64,000 bases of DNA, taken from assembly GCA_947500525.1 (NCBI GenBank), contig CANMSH010000002.1, positions 682,001-746,000 on the forward strand, read 5' to 3'. The notes under the pieces were generated by a model. That model was not told the DNA's origin, did no database searches, and saw only the letters and a list, made by a program, of their open reading frames with translations. This document shows positions 1 to 7,957 of this stretch, one piece after another; within the stretch, counting starts at the first letter, position 1; each line of letters starts with the position of its first letter. This DNA comes from an uncultured Flavobacteriaceae bacterium (GTDB lineage Bacteria; Bacteroidota; Bacteroidia; Flavobacteriales; Flavobacteriaceae). Made by a program: the position numbers and the translations under genes.

Positions 1-2169
1 GTCTAAAGCTGATTCTGTCCGTCCTGCTTTTCCGACCACCATTTTAATCTCAGGAATACTGGCTACTGCCATGTCTAATTGTTGCAAGACGCGTTTGTTT
101 TCCTCACCCCCAGCATGTGGCATTGAAGTAGGCATTAATAAGAAAGAACCTTCGTTTAATGATGGCATAAATTCCTTTCCTGTATTTTTTAGAATCATAA
201 ATCCTAAAAGGACTATAAGCGTTGGAATACTTAAAAACAGCATCTTGTGAGCTAATGCCCATTGTAAAATACGTGTATAGTATTTTCTAAAGAGTATAAA
301 TACCCCTAATAGTCCAAAACATATCAGACTTACAAATAGGAGATTCCAAAAGATGGTTTTATCTACTCCTAAAGGTCTCCAATAAGTCGCTAAAAGGAAC
401 ACGATTACTAAAACCGAAACAATAATATTTGCAAGCTTCGCTCTCTTCTCTGAAAGTTGAGCATTCAGCTTTAATAAGGCAATAACTCCGAAGGTAATAA
501 GTATTAATCCAAGCCAATAACCATATACAATAGCAATGATTCCTAATAGGATCAGCATACTATTTATAGCATAGTTTTTAATCTTGCTTATAGATTTCTT
601 CTTAAATAAATAGGCAGCAAATGGCGGTATTAAAAATAGTGCTACTAGCAATGATGCTGTTAAAGCAAAGGTCTTTGTAAAAGCTAATGGTCTAAACAAT
701 TTCCCTTCTGCACCAATCATTGTAAACACAGGAATAAAACTTATAATCGTGGTAAGTACAGCTGTTAAAATAGCACCAGAGACTTCAGCCGTTGCGTTAT
801 AAACTACTGTATTTATTGGTGATTTACCTTCATTTTCATCCAAATGTCTAAGAATATTTTCCGAAAGTATGACCCCAACATCTACCATGGTACCAATAGC
901 AATTGCTATCCCAGATAATGCGACAATATTAGCATCAACATTAAAGATTTTCATGGCAATAAAAACCATTAAAACGGCGATTGGCAATAACCCAGAAATG
1001 AGAATAGAAGCCCGTAGGTTAAACACCATAACGATTATGACTAAAATAGTTATAAGTATTTCTAAGGTTAATGCTTCATTCAGTGTTCCTAAGGTTTCTT
1101 GAATGAGTTCGGTTCGATCATAAAATGGCACAATGGTTACTTGCGATGTTCTACCATCGGGTAATACTTTTGTGGGTAATCCTGCACTTAATTCAACTAT
1201 TTTTTCTTTGACATTGTTAATGACTTCCATCGGATTTGCACCATATCTCGCCACTACAACAGCTCCTACCACTTCAGCACCTTCTTTATCAAGAATGCCA
1301 CGACGTGTTGCAGGACCTAAAGATACCTTACCAATATCTTTAATTCTAAGGGCGGTGTAATCTTCAGAAGAAACAACGGCATTTTCGATATCTGAAATTG
1401 ACTTTACATATCCCAACCCACGAACTAAATATTCAGCTTGATTGATTTCTAATGTCTGTGCACCAATATCTTTATTACTTTCTTTGACTGCTTTTACAAC
1501 TTGATGCAATCCAATATTATATTGTCGCATCAATTCTGGATTTACATCTACTTGGTATTCCTGTACGTAGCCTCCAATAGAAGCGACTTCAGAAACACCA
1601 CTTGCCGATGAAAGTGCATATTTTACATAGTAGTCTTGGATGCTTCGCAATTCTTGTAAATCCCAGCCACCAGTTACATTACCGTTTTCGTCACGACCTT
1701 CTAGTGTATACCAAAAAATTTGACCCAATCCGGTTGCATCGGGACCCAACGTAGGACTAACATCCTCAGGTAGTAAACCACTTGGTAAAGAATTTAGTTT
1801 TTCAAGGATTCGACTACGACTCCAATAAAACTCAATATCTTCTTCAAAGATGATATAGATACTTGAAAAACCAAACATAGAGGAGCTTCGGATAGTTTTC
1901 ACTCCTGGAATTCCTAGCAAGGATGATGTTAGCGGATAGGTGATTTGATCTTCAATATCTTGTGGAGACCGGCCATCCCATTTTGTAAATACAATTTGTT
2001 GATTTTCTCCTATATCTGGAATTGCGTCAACGGCTACAGGATCACTAGGTAAAAAACCAGTATCCCAATTGAATGGGGCATTAACAGTTCCCCATCCTAT
2101 AAATAGCACCAGCATTAATACTGCAACAAGTTTGTTTTCTATTAGAAATTTTATGCTTTTATTTAGCAT
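1..2169 (-). CDS. cusA: CusA/CzcA-family heavy-metal RND efflux permease, 3' end outside window
   Basis: Inner-membrane, proton-driven permease of a tripartite metal efflux pump that works with a membrane-fusion protein and an outer-membrane channel. 723 codons lie in the window from an ATG at 2169; the rest runs off the left edge. Seen: a first membrane segment at residues ~12-28, the family motif GRSPQDIEDQITYPL at 66-80, a long periplasmic porter segment, then the TM2-TM6 block. The TM4 motif GTMVDVGVILSEN has a single acidic residue (Asp430), the arrangement of CusA-type monovalent Cu/Ag pumps, so I favour copper or silver over divalent metals (inference). It lies 108 nt downstream of a Cys-rich HYC_CC_PP gene on the same strand and is probably cotranscribed. 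The gene symbol is family-level only. Antisense reading frames inside it are shadows. Confidence 0.9.
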   Translation of the reverse strand, partial: MLNKSIKFLIENKLVAVLMLVLFIGWGTVNAPFNWDTGFLPSDPVAVDAIPDIGENQQIVFTKWDGRSPQDIEDQITYPLTSSLLGIPGVKTIRSSSMFGFSSIYIIFEEDIEFYWSRSRILEKLNSLPSGLLPEDVSPTLGPDATGLGQIFWYTLEGRDENGNVTGGWDLQELRSIQDYYVKYALSSASGVSEVASIGGYVQEYQVDVNPELMRQYNIGLHQVVKAVKESNKDIGAQTLEINQAEYLVRGLGYVKSISDIENAVVSSEDYTALRIKDIGKVSLGPATRRGILDKEGAEVVGAVVVARYGANPMEVINNVKEKIVELSAGLPTKVLPDGRTSQVTIVPFYDRTELIQETLGTLNEALTLEILITILVIIVMVFNLRASILISGLLPIAVLMVFIAMKIFNVDANIVALSGIAIAIGTMVDVGVILSENILRHLDENEGKSPINTVVYNATAEVSGAILTAVLTTIISFIPVFTMIGAEGKLFRPLAFTKTFALTASLLVALFLIPPFAAYLFKKKSISKIKNYAINSMLILLGIIAIVYGYWLGLILITFGVIALLKLNAQLSEKRAKLANIIVSVLVIVFLLATYWRPLGVDKTIFWNLLFVSLICFGLLGVFILFRKYYTRILQWALAHKMLFLSIPTLIVLLGFMILKNTGKEFMPSLNEGSFLLMPTSMPHAGGEENKRVLQQLDMAVASIPEIKMVVGKAGRTESALD

Positions 2170-2198
2170 TGGTATTGATTATTAAACAGTTAGACATT

Positions 2199-2256
2199 GG
2201 TGTTCAGAAAACACCGAATACAAGAAATTATCCTAATGGATTATATCCACAGGATA
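2199..2256. other. Two small inverted repeats between the HYC_CC_PP gene and the RND permease
   Basis: A 6-bp hairpin (GGTGTT/AACACC, 2199-2215) and a 7-bp hairpin (TTATCCT/AGGATAA, 2228-2256) lie in the 108-nt gap. Neither is followed by a T-run on the minus strand, so they look like RNA-processing or attenuation elements rather than a strong terminator. Function is not known. Confidence 0.3.
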
Positions 2257-2277
2257 ATAAAGTCTATTGTTTAAAAA

Positions 2278-2694
2278 TCAAATTAAATAACTCTCGTCAA
2301 GTTTGAAAATTTGCCTGACAATAAGAGGAGGAGGGTATTCTGAGAACGATGTTGTATTCTCTTCTAATCCTTCAAAAAGATTGACGTAGGTATATACAAA
2401 TGAAGCGGCAAAAAATTGTTGATCTAGTGACAAGGTGTCGAATGTAATCTTTAACTCATCTTGTCCTTCAACTACATCTATAACATCTTCACAACAGGAT
2501 TTTTTCTTTTGATGCGCTTCGCATGATGTTTCTACCATCATTTTTTCCATTTCACATTTTTCAGCTTCAAAAAATACCGAAGTATCTTTTAACTCATCCC
2601 CACAATAGTGTTGATGAATTGTAAAAGAAAATGTAGAAAAAAGCACGATGAGTGCCATTAAAAAAGATCCTATTTTATGAATTATTTGTTTCAT
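2278..2694 (-). CDS. HYC_CC_PP-family small Cys-rich exported protein
   Basis: A 138-residue protein of the Bacteroidota family named after its HYC, CC and PP motifs. Here they are HYCG at residues 29-32, KKSCCED near the middle and YPPPL close to the C-terminus. Residues ~9-26 form a hydrophobic signal or anchor segment, so the Cys/His-rich part should face the periplasm. The family commonly sits beside metal-efflux genes. The downstream CusA-type permease fits a periplasmic metal-binding or sensing helper, but the biochemical function is unknown. The start follows a TAnnTTTG box by only 8 nt. An alternative is a plain structural periplasmic protein. Confidence 0.75.
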   Translation of the reverse strand: MKQIIHKIGSFLMALIVLFSTFSFTIHQHYCGDELKDTSVFFEAEKCEMEKMMVETSCEAHQKKKSCCEDVIDVVEGQDELKITFDTLSLDQQFFAASFVYTYVNLFEGLEENTTSFSEYPPPLIVRQIFKLDESYLI

Positions 2695-2702
2695 TTACAG
2701 AA

Positions 2703-2710
2703 CAAAGTTA
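2703..2710 (-). promoter_or_regulatory. Bacteroidota -7 promoter box for the HYC_CC_PP/CusA operon
   Basis: The minus strand reads TAACTTTG, an exact TAnnTTTG match, ending 8 nt before the start codon at 2694. No clear TTG element lies 19 nt upstream. Confidence 0.55.
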
Positions 2711-2883
2711 CAAAAACCATCTATAACTGGCTTAAAATTTTGTTAAATCAAAATTATATTACAGTCCTATAACGATTATTAAGCAATCATATTTTAAAAA
2801 TCAGAAAATCAATGACTTTTGCTAAGCTATTGAACTTTTAAAGATTTTAATTTACACCTCCATTAGATTATTAAAGTATATTT

Positions 2884-3300
2884 TTAGCTACTGAAGACTT
2901 CATCATCATTTTTGAAATTTTTAAATTCAATTTCATAGCCATTAGGATCCATTACGAAGAAGGATAAGTGCTCACCTAACTTATTCTTTAAGAAAGTAGC
3001 TTCAGCGGTCACTTCCAAATTCATTCCAAACAATTTTGAGTATAATTTCCCCCACAACTCAACATCTACAATAACTCCAAAATGAAAAGAGGGCAATATC
3101 TCATTTTCAAATCGATAGTTTTTATAGTCGAATTTAAAATTACCTGTTTTGGTAAATGTTACTTGGTTGCCATGAAGGTTTATATCAATCCAGTTTTCTG
3201 AATATCGCCCAAGCGTTGCCCCTAAAGTATTAACATAGAACTTTTTTGTATCCTCAATATTAAGACAAGGTAATGATAAGTGAAATGCAAATTTTTTCAT
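2884..3300 (-). CDS. VOC (glyoxalase/dioxygenase fold) family protein
   Basis: A 138-residue single-domain protein with paired beta-alpha-beta-beta-beta modules typical of the vicinal oxygen chelate superfamily. The N-terminal half begins FAFHLSLPCLNIEDTKKFY, with His7 in the usual first metal-ligand position. The C-terminal half has FFVMDPNGYEIEFKNF, the DPxGxxxEF ending with the last Glu ligand. The family includes glyoxalases, extradiol dioxygenases and antibiotic-resistance proteins, and the substrate cannot be told. It is the last gene of the leftward string and is separated from its upstream neighbour by a terminator hairpin, so it may be transcribed on its own. Confidence 0.8.
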   Translation of the reverse strand: MKKFAFHLSLPCLNIEDTKKFYVNTLGATLGRYSENWIDINLHGNQVTFTKTGNFKFDYKNYRFENEILPSFHFGVIVDVELWGKLYSKLFGMNLEVTAEATFLKNKLGEHLSFFVMDPNGYEIEFKNFKNDDEVFSS

Positions 3301-3316
3301 AATTCAGAAATATTAA

Positions 3317-3338
3317 GGGCAGCACTTTAGTGCTGCCC
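3317..3338 (-). terminator. Stem-loop terminator after the small secreted acidic protein gene
   Basis: A perfect 10-bp inverted repeat (GGGCAGCACT/AGTGCTGCCC) with a 2-nt centre lies 9 nt past the stop codon of the upstream leftward gene. On the minus strand it is followed by TTAATATTTC, a moderate U-rich tail. Confidence 0.65.
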
Positions 3339-3346
3339 ATTAGTTC

Positions 3347-3658
3347 TTATTCATTTAGCTTTAAGTCTACAATAGTAAACAGTGTATATTCTTCATCATC
3401 CTCATCTAACTCAGTTTCTGTTGTGTAGGTAACTTCAAAATTTTTACCCTTGAATTTCGCATCCTTAAGGTCATATTTTTTACTTGCTACCGAATTGATT
3501 TGCTGAAATTCATAGAACTCTTTTTCTCCTTCAGCTGAGAAATAATAGATGTCATTTTCATAACCATCAAAAATTGCTGTAATAGTGGTTTTATCTTGAT
3601 TGGCTTCAATACTAACGAATGATATAAATGTCAATAGTGTTATAAATAGTGCTTTCAT
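3347..3658 (-). CDS. Small secreted acidic protein, paralogue of the 3839-4108 product
   Basis: 103 residues of unknown function. Residues 1-19 (MKALFITLLTFISFVSIEA) are a clear signal peptide. The mature part is acidic at its C-terminus (LDEDDEEYT). It aligns by eye with the product of 3839-4108 over nearly the whole mature length: IF..Y...YY.F, F.QIN, a DL pair, F.VTY, and a run of Asp/Glu followed by F.I..L.L. The pair is therefore a duplicated domain with one exported and one cytoplasmic copy. It sits downstream of the polyamine genes, but 180 nt and an inverted repeat separate it from its paralogue. No enzyme motif is visible. Confidence 0.7.
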   Translation of the reverse strand: MKALFITLLTFISFVSIEANQDKTTITAIFDGYENDIYYFSAEGEKEFYEFQQINSVASKKYDLKDAKFKGKNFEVTYTTETELDEDDEEYTLFTIVDLKLNE

Positions 3659-3731
3659 CTTTTTAAATTTTAAATATTAACAAATTTCTTTATTTCCGAA
3701 GTATACATCACCTCAAGTTCGGAGGCTTTTA

Positions 3732-3756
3732 GCGAGTAACGATCGATATTACTCGC
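3732..3756. other. 8-bp inverted repeat between the two paralogous genes
   Basis: GCGAGTAA (3732-3739) and TTACTCGC (3749-3756) form a hairpin over a 9-nt loop containing GATCGAT. There is no T-run, so an operator or RNA structure is as likely as a terminator. Confidence 0.35.
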
Positions 3757-3838
3757 GCGTGATTAAATTACAACATGACTCTCTCCATATAAAATTTACA
3801 AAGTTTGATTAAAATTATTCTCTAAACTGTCATCAGAT

Positions 3839-4108
3839 TCATTTCGAACCTAGCAGTTCAAGCTTTCTAATTCTAAAAATGATAAAATCATCATCATCAG
3901 ATTCATCTAAAAGTTCTTCATAGGTAACATTAAATTTGCTCTCGATATATCTATTACCTCGTAGATCGAATTCTTCTAAAACAGTTTTATTTATTTGCTC
4001 AAAAACGATCAATTCATCAAATTCAAATTTGAATGTATAATACCCATCGTGATATTTTACAAATATTCCTTCCTCAATTTTTGTTTGAAATATATTATAG
4101 TCTGCCAT
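3839..4108 (-). CDS. Small cytoplasmic acidic protein, paralogue of the 3347-3658 product
   Basis: 89 residues with no signal peptide. It shares with the secreted neighbour the pattern IF..Y..YY.F, FEQIN (residues ~36-40), FDLR, FNVTYEE and the acidic DESDDDD run before the final strands. The small all-beta look is inferred from alternating hydrophobic residues. Unknown function; not recognised as a named family. It lies in the same direction as, and 61 nt beyond, the 93-residue protein gene and the polyamine genes, so it may be a distal member of that operon. Confidence 0.65.
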   Translation of the reverse strand: MADYNIFQTKIEEGIFVKYHDGYYTFKFEFDELIVFEQINKTVLEEFDLRGNRYIESKFNVTYEELLDESDDDDFIIFRIRKLELLGSK

Positions 4109-4169
4109 AACTTCTCATTTTAACAGTTCATATTTATGCGTCATATTACTATATGACTATTGCTTGCAA

Positions 4170-4451
4170 TTAATCTTCTATTTCTTCTGTGTCTATATCC
4201 AAATCGTAATTTTCATCTAATTCGTGATCCTCCATAGCTGCGATCAGTTTTTTACTCACTTTTACCAGATATATAGTATCATCGGTGCGTACTTCGACAC
4301 ACTCTATCATCTCATTATATTGATTCTTAAATGAAATAATATCACTCGTATTATAACCGTCGGGATAACCCGTTACTAATAAATTTAATATGTCATCATT
4401 AAGTTTGTGGTAGTCTACAATGACCCTTCTAAAATTTTGATCTTTTTTCAT
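4170..4451 (-). CDS. Small acidic protein encoded directly after the deoxyhypusine-synthase-like gene
   Basis: 93 residues, unknown function. The N-terminal half is basic and mixed; the last 25 residues are strongly acidic (ending DIDTEEIED). There is no signal peptide or membrane segment. Only 1 nt separates its start from the stop of the deoxyhypusine-synthase-like gene, so the two are almost certainly translated from one mRNA. That makes it a plausible accessory protein of polyamine metabolism (inference from position only). Confidence 0.65.
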   Translation of the reverse strand: MKKDQNFRRVIVDYHKLNDDILNLLVTGYPDGYNTSDIISFKNQYNEMIECVEVRTDDTIYLVKVSKKLIAAMEDHELDENYDLDIDTEEIED

Positions 4452-4452
4452 C

Positions 4453-5436
4453 TTACATATGTAATAAATAGGCGAATATTAACGGTGCAACAATGGTTGC
4501 ATCAGACTCTATAATAAATTTAGGAGTATCGATATCTAACTTACCCCATGTGATTTTTTCGTTAGGAACAGCACCAGAATAGGAGCCATAACTAGTCGTA
4601 GAATCACTTATTTGGCAGAAATAACTCCAAAATGGTGTTTCTGGTCTTTCCATATCTTGATACAACATGGGTACTACGCAAATTGGGAAATCTCCAGCAA
4701 TGCCTCCTCCTATTTGGAAAAACCCAATTCCTTGCTTAGAATTTTCGGTATACCAATCCGCCAAGTACGTCATATACTCAATCCCTGACTTCATGGTACT
4801 GGCTTTTAATTCACCTTTCAAAACATAACTTGCGAAGATATTCCCCATTGTACTATCTTCCCAGCCAGGTACAACAATGGGTAGATTTTTCTCCGCAGCG
4901 GCATACATCCAGGAATCTTTGATGTCTATTTCATAATATTCTTCTAAAACACCAGACAGTAATAATTTGTACATATACTCATGTGGGAAATAACGTTCAC
5001 CAGCTTCTTCAGCATCTTTCCAAATTTTATAAATGTGTTTTTGCAAACGTCTAAAAGCCTCCTCTTCTGGTATACATGTATCAGTAACTCTATTTAGTCC
5101 TTTTTCAAGTAGCTCCCATTCATCTGCTGGAGTCAAATCTCTATAGTTTGGTACGCGCTTATAATGTGAATGGGCGACCAAATTCATAATATCTTCTTCT
5201 AAGTTTGCTCCAGTACAAGAAATAATATGCACTTTGTCTTGACGTATTACTTCGGCAAATATTTTACCTAATTCAGCAGTGCTCATAGCTCCTGCCAACG
5301 AAACCAACATTTTAGACCCATTTGCTAATTGCTGCTCATATCCTTTTGAGGCGTCAACGACCGAAGCAGCATTAAAATGCAAATAATGTTTTTCAATAAA
5401 ATTGGAAACAGCTCCCTTTTTAATACTCTCCATCAT
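4453..5436 (-). CDS. Deoxyhypusine synthase-like protein, probable polyamine-modifying enzyme
   Basis: 327 residues matching the deoxyhypusine/homospermidine synthase fold: a Rossmann-type NAD site (HIISCTGANLEEDIMN; GGGIAGDFP) and the active-site block ending ITWGKLD with Lys299, aligned by eye with the catalytic lysine of eukaryotic deoxyhypusine synthase. Bacteria lack eIF5A, the classical substrate, so bacterial members are thought to act on free polyamines, for example making homospermidine. The gene overlaps the agmatinase stop by 17 nt and follows arginine decarboxylase, which supplies agmatine and then putrescine, so a polyamine substrate is the natural reading. The exact product is inferred. 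Confidence 0.85.
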   Translation of the reverse strand: MMESIKKGAVSNFIEKHYLHFNAASVVDASKGYEQQLANGSKMLVSLAGAMSTAELGKIFAEVIRQDKVHIISCTGANLEEDIMNLVAHSHYKRVPNYRDLTPADEWELLEKGLNRVTDTCIPEEEAFRRLQKHIYKIWKDAEEAGERYFPHEYMYKLLLSGVLEEYYEIDIKDSWMYAAAEKNLPIVVPGWEDSTMGNIFASYVLKGELKASTMKSGIEYMTYLADWYTENSKQGIGFFQIGGGIAGDFPICVVPMLYQDMERPETPFWSYFCQISDSTTSYGSYSGAVPNEKITWGKLDIDTPKFIIESDATIVAPLIFAYLLHM

Positions 5437-6358
5437 CTTTAAATTTTGACAATTGATTAAAAGGACTCTCTATAGTATCATCTTGATAATCATCTATTTT
5501 TTCGTTAGAAGAAAATTTATAACTCAACATCTTATAATACAGTTTCGCTGCTAAAAAGTCGGACGATTTTTCTGTAGGGTTTGGACATAACTCTACAATA
5601 TCAAAACCCACCACATTCTTTTCTTCGAATACTTTCTTTAAAAAATCAAGTGTTTCATACCATAATAACCCACCTGGTTCTGGCGTGCCTGTGGATGGCA
5701 TTATTGATGGGTCAAGTGCATCTAAATCAAAGGTGATAAAAACAGTATCTGTCATCTGATCGATAGCATTCTCCATCCAATAGTCATCAGCAACCATATC
5801 GTGTGCATAAAACGTTTTATCATCTTCAGCAATGGTTTTCTCAATAGCATCCATGCTACGAATTCCAACTTGTACTAAGTTTGTTGTTTGACTCGCTTCA
5901 TATGCGGCACAAGCATGATTACATGATGAACCTTCGTATTCCTTTCTTAAATCTGCATGCGCATCAATATGCAATACGGTAAGATTATTGAAGCATTCAT
6001 TAAAGGCTCGAATTGTTCCTATTGAAACTGAATGCTCACCACCAAAAATGGTCACAAACTTGTTCTTTTTAATGTATTTTTTTGTGACTTCATGAACAAC
6101 ATCCACCATGGCTTCTGGAGAGCTATTTTCAGTGACTGCATCTGCCAAATAAACACCTTCCTTATATACTTCTGATGCGGTTTCTATGTCATATAACTCC
6201 ATGTTCTCAGAAGCCTCTAAAAAAGCTTCAGGACCTTTATCTGCACCTTTTTGCCATGTACTTGTACCATCATAAGGAACAGGTATTAATACAATTTTTG
6301 CTTTATCAATACCGGCATACTTTTCTTCTATACCTGCATAGGTTTTCTTTGTATTCAT
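5420..6358 (-). CDS. speB: Agmatinase (ureohydrolase family)
   Basis: Hydrolyses agmatine to putrescine and urea in the cytoplasm. The 312 residues are the usual family length. The binuclear Mn site is complete: GGEHSVS, then HIDAHADLR, and FDLDALDPSIMPSTGTPEPGG-type sequence in the C-terminal third. The upstream gene at 6370 encodes arginine decarboxylase, the enzyme that makes its substrate, only 11 nt away, and the downstream deoxyhypusine-synthase-like gene overlaps by 17 nt. Together they form a compact arginine-to-polyamine operon. Close ureohydrolases (arginase, guanidinobutyrase) are alternatives, but the operon favours agmatinase. Confidence 0.92.
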   Translation of the reverse strand: MNTKKTYAGIEEKYAGIDKAKIVLIPVPYDGTSTWQKGADKGPEAFLEASENMELYDIETASEVYKEGVYLADAVTENSSPEAMVDVVHEVTKKYIKKNKFVTIFGGEHSVSIGTIRAFNECFNNLTVLHIDAHADLRKEYEGSSCNHACAAYEASQTTNLVQVGIRSMDAIEKTIAEDDKTFYAHDMVADDYWMENAIDQMTDTVFITFDLDALDPSIMPSTGTPEPGGLLWYETLDFLKKVFEEKNVVGFDIVELCPNPTEKSSDFLAAKLYYKMLSYKFSSNEKIDDYQDDTIESPFNQLSKFKDDGEY

Positions 6359-6369
6359 TTTATTAATTA

Positions 6370-7815
6370 TTAATGTGTTGTCACTAATTCTTTTTTGTCT
6401 AGTTTGATTATGTCTTTATTTTGGCTGTATCCTAAAATCGATAGTAATTCTTCTGAACTTTGTTGTTCTGCAAACACTGAGGTTACTAAGTTTCCAAAAT
6501 CATCCATATCAATAAGTATATGTTTAGGATTGGGAATTAAACAATGTTGTAAGCCTCCAAAACCACCAATATTTTCTTGATAAGCACCTGTATTAAAAAA
6601 GCCTATATATAAGGGTTTGTCCTTATCATAATTGGGTAAATAAATGGCGTTTGAGTTCTGTTCAGAATTGTAATAATCATCACTGTCACAGGTCAATCCA
6701 CCTAATAAAACGCGTTCATATGTATCTTTCCAACGATTGATTGGTAACATGATGAATCTTTTATTGATTGCCCAAGTATCAGGTAATGTTGTGATAAATG
6801 AAGAATTGATCATATTCCATTTTTCGCGATCATTTTGTTGTTTTTGATACAATACTTCATATATAGCTCCACCACTTTCACCAACTGTAAAACTGCCAAA
6901 TTCAGTAAAAATATGAGGTACAGCAACATTAGCTTCGCTACATACGATGTTGATCTGGTTCACAATTTCATCGATCATGTATTCATAATGGTAGTCAAAA
7001 GCCAAAGAAGTCTTGATTGGAAATCCTCCGCCAATATTTAAGCAGTCGAGGGTTGGACATTCCTTTTTTAATTGTGTATAGACTTTTAAGCATTTGTGTA
7101 ATTCATTCCAATAATAAGCGTTGTCTTTTATGCCCGTATTGATAAAGAAATGGAGCATCTTTAATGCTACTTTGTCATTATTCTTAATTTGATTCTTGTA
7201 AAAGGGAATAATATTTTTATAACCAATTCCTAATCGAGATGTATAAAACTCAAACTTGGGCTCTTCTTCAGAGGCAATTCGGATTCCTATTTTATAATTC
7301 CCTTCGATTTCGGTTGATAGCAAATCAATCTCTTCATAATTATCAATAATAGGAATACAGTTATGATGGCCATGATTAATTAAGCGAGCAATATTTGAAA
7401 CATATTCTGCTCGTTTAAAACCATTACAAATGACATAGGTATTATCATTGATCTTACCATTAGCTTTAAGATTTTCCACAATATTAATATCGAATGTTGA
7501 TGAAGTCTCTATATGGATTTCATTTTTCAGAGCCTCATCTATTACATGCTTAAAGTGAGAGCTTTTGGTACAATAGCAGTAATTATATGATCCTTTGTAA
7601 TTGTATTTTTCAATAGCTTTTTTAAACCAATGCTTAGCTCGCTGAATATTTTCAGATATTTTTGGTAGATAAGTAAATTTTAAGGGAGTCCCATAAGTTT
7701 CTACCAGTTTTGAAAGGTCGAGATCATGAAACTGTAGTTTATCCTCTTTAAGCGTAAACTCAGGTTGAGGAAAATCATATGTTTGATCGATGAGATCAAT
7801 GTATTTTGTTTTCAT
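6370..7815 (-). CDS. speA: Biosynthetic arginine decarboxylase (short Bacteroidota type, PLP fold III)
   Basis: Decarboxylates arginine to agmatine, the first step of putrescine synthesis. 481 residues, shorter than the ~630-residue enterobacterial SpeA. The N-terminal alanine-racemase-type barrel carries the likely Schiff-base Lys84 in CYCTKSSHFKHV. The loop LNIGGGFPIKT binds the PLP phosphate, and GLTCDSDDYYN near the C-terminus provides the catalytic Cys-Asp pair across the dimer. It is first of the speA-speB-deoxyhypusine-synthase-like string. It is preceded by a ~1-kb gene-free region with palindromes 34 and ~130 nt upstream, suggesting its own regulation. Other fold-III decarboxylases are less likely given the agmatinase partner. 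Confidence 0.88.
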   Translation of the reverse strand: MKTKYIDLIDQTYDFPQPEFTLKEDKLQFHDLDLSKLVETYGTPLKFTYLPKISENIQRAKHWFKKAIEKYNYKGSYNYCYCTKSSHFKHVIDEALKNEIHIETSSTFDINIVENLKANGKINDNTYVICNGFKRAEYVSNIARLINHGHHNCIPIIDNYEEIDLLSTEIEGNYKIGIRIASEEEPKFEFYTSRLGIGYKNIIPFYKNQIKNNDKVALKMLHFFINTGIKDNAYYWNELHKCLKVYTQLKKECPTLDCLNIGGGFPIKTSLAFDYHYEYMIDEIVNQINIVCSEANVAVPHIFTEFGSFTVGESGGAIYEVLYQKQQNDREKWNMINSSFITTLPDTWAINKRFIMLPINRWKDTYERVLLGGLTCDSDDYYNSEQNSNAIYLPNYDKDKPLYIGFFNTGAYQENIGGFGGLQHCLIPNPKHILIDMDDFGNLVTSVFAEQQSSEELLSILGYSQNKDIIKLDKKELVTTH

Positions 7816-7848
7816 TATTGCTTATTAAAATAATTAGACTAGAATAGT

Positions 7849-7865
7849 GTACTATTGAATAGTAC
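7849..7865. promoter_or_regulatory. 17-bp perfect palindrome upstream of speA
   Basis: GTACTATT-G-AATAGTAC, with 8-bp arms around one central base, lies 34 nt before the speA start codon. The size and symmetry fit a homodimeric repressor site. No regulator for it is identified in the window. Confidence 0.45.
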
Positions 7866-7920
7866 TTTAATAAATAATCGGGTATGTAAGCAATAAGATT
7901 TAAACTCGTAATTGCTTCTG

Positions 7921-7957
7921 CCTTGTGACGACAAGGGCAAAAGAAACTATAGTTTCT
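7921..7957. promoter_or_regulatory. Hairpin and 16-bp palindrome in the speA upstream region
   Basis: CCTTGT-GACG-ACAAGG (7921-7936) is a 6-bp hairpin. AGAAACTATAGTTTCT (7942-7957) is a perfect 16-bp palindrome right beside it. On the speA strand they would form adjacent structures ~110-140 nt ahead of the start codon, so they could be part of a structured leader or operators. Confidence 0.35.

Noticed and set aside
869-1360. Two plus-strand reading frames (869-1102 and 1133-1360) with start codons
   Set aside because: They lie antisense inside the RND permease gene, whose minus-strand reading is clear and full of family motifs.
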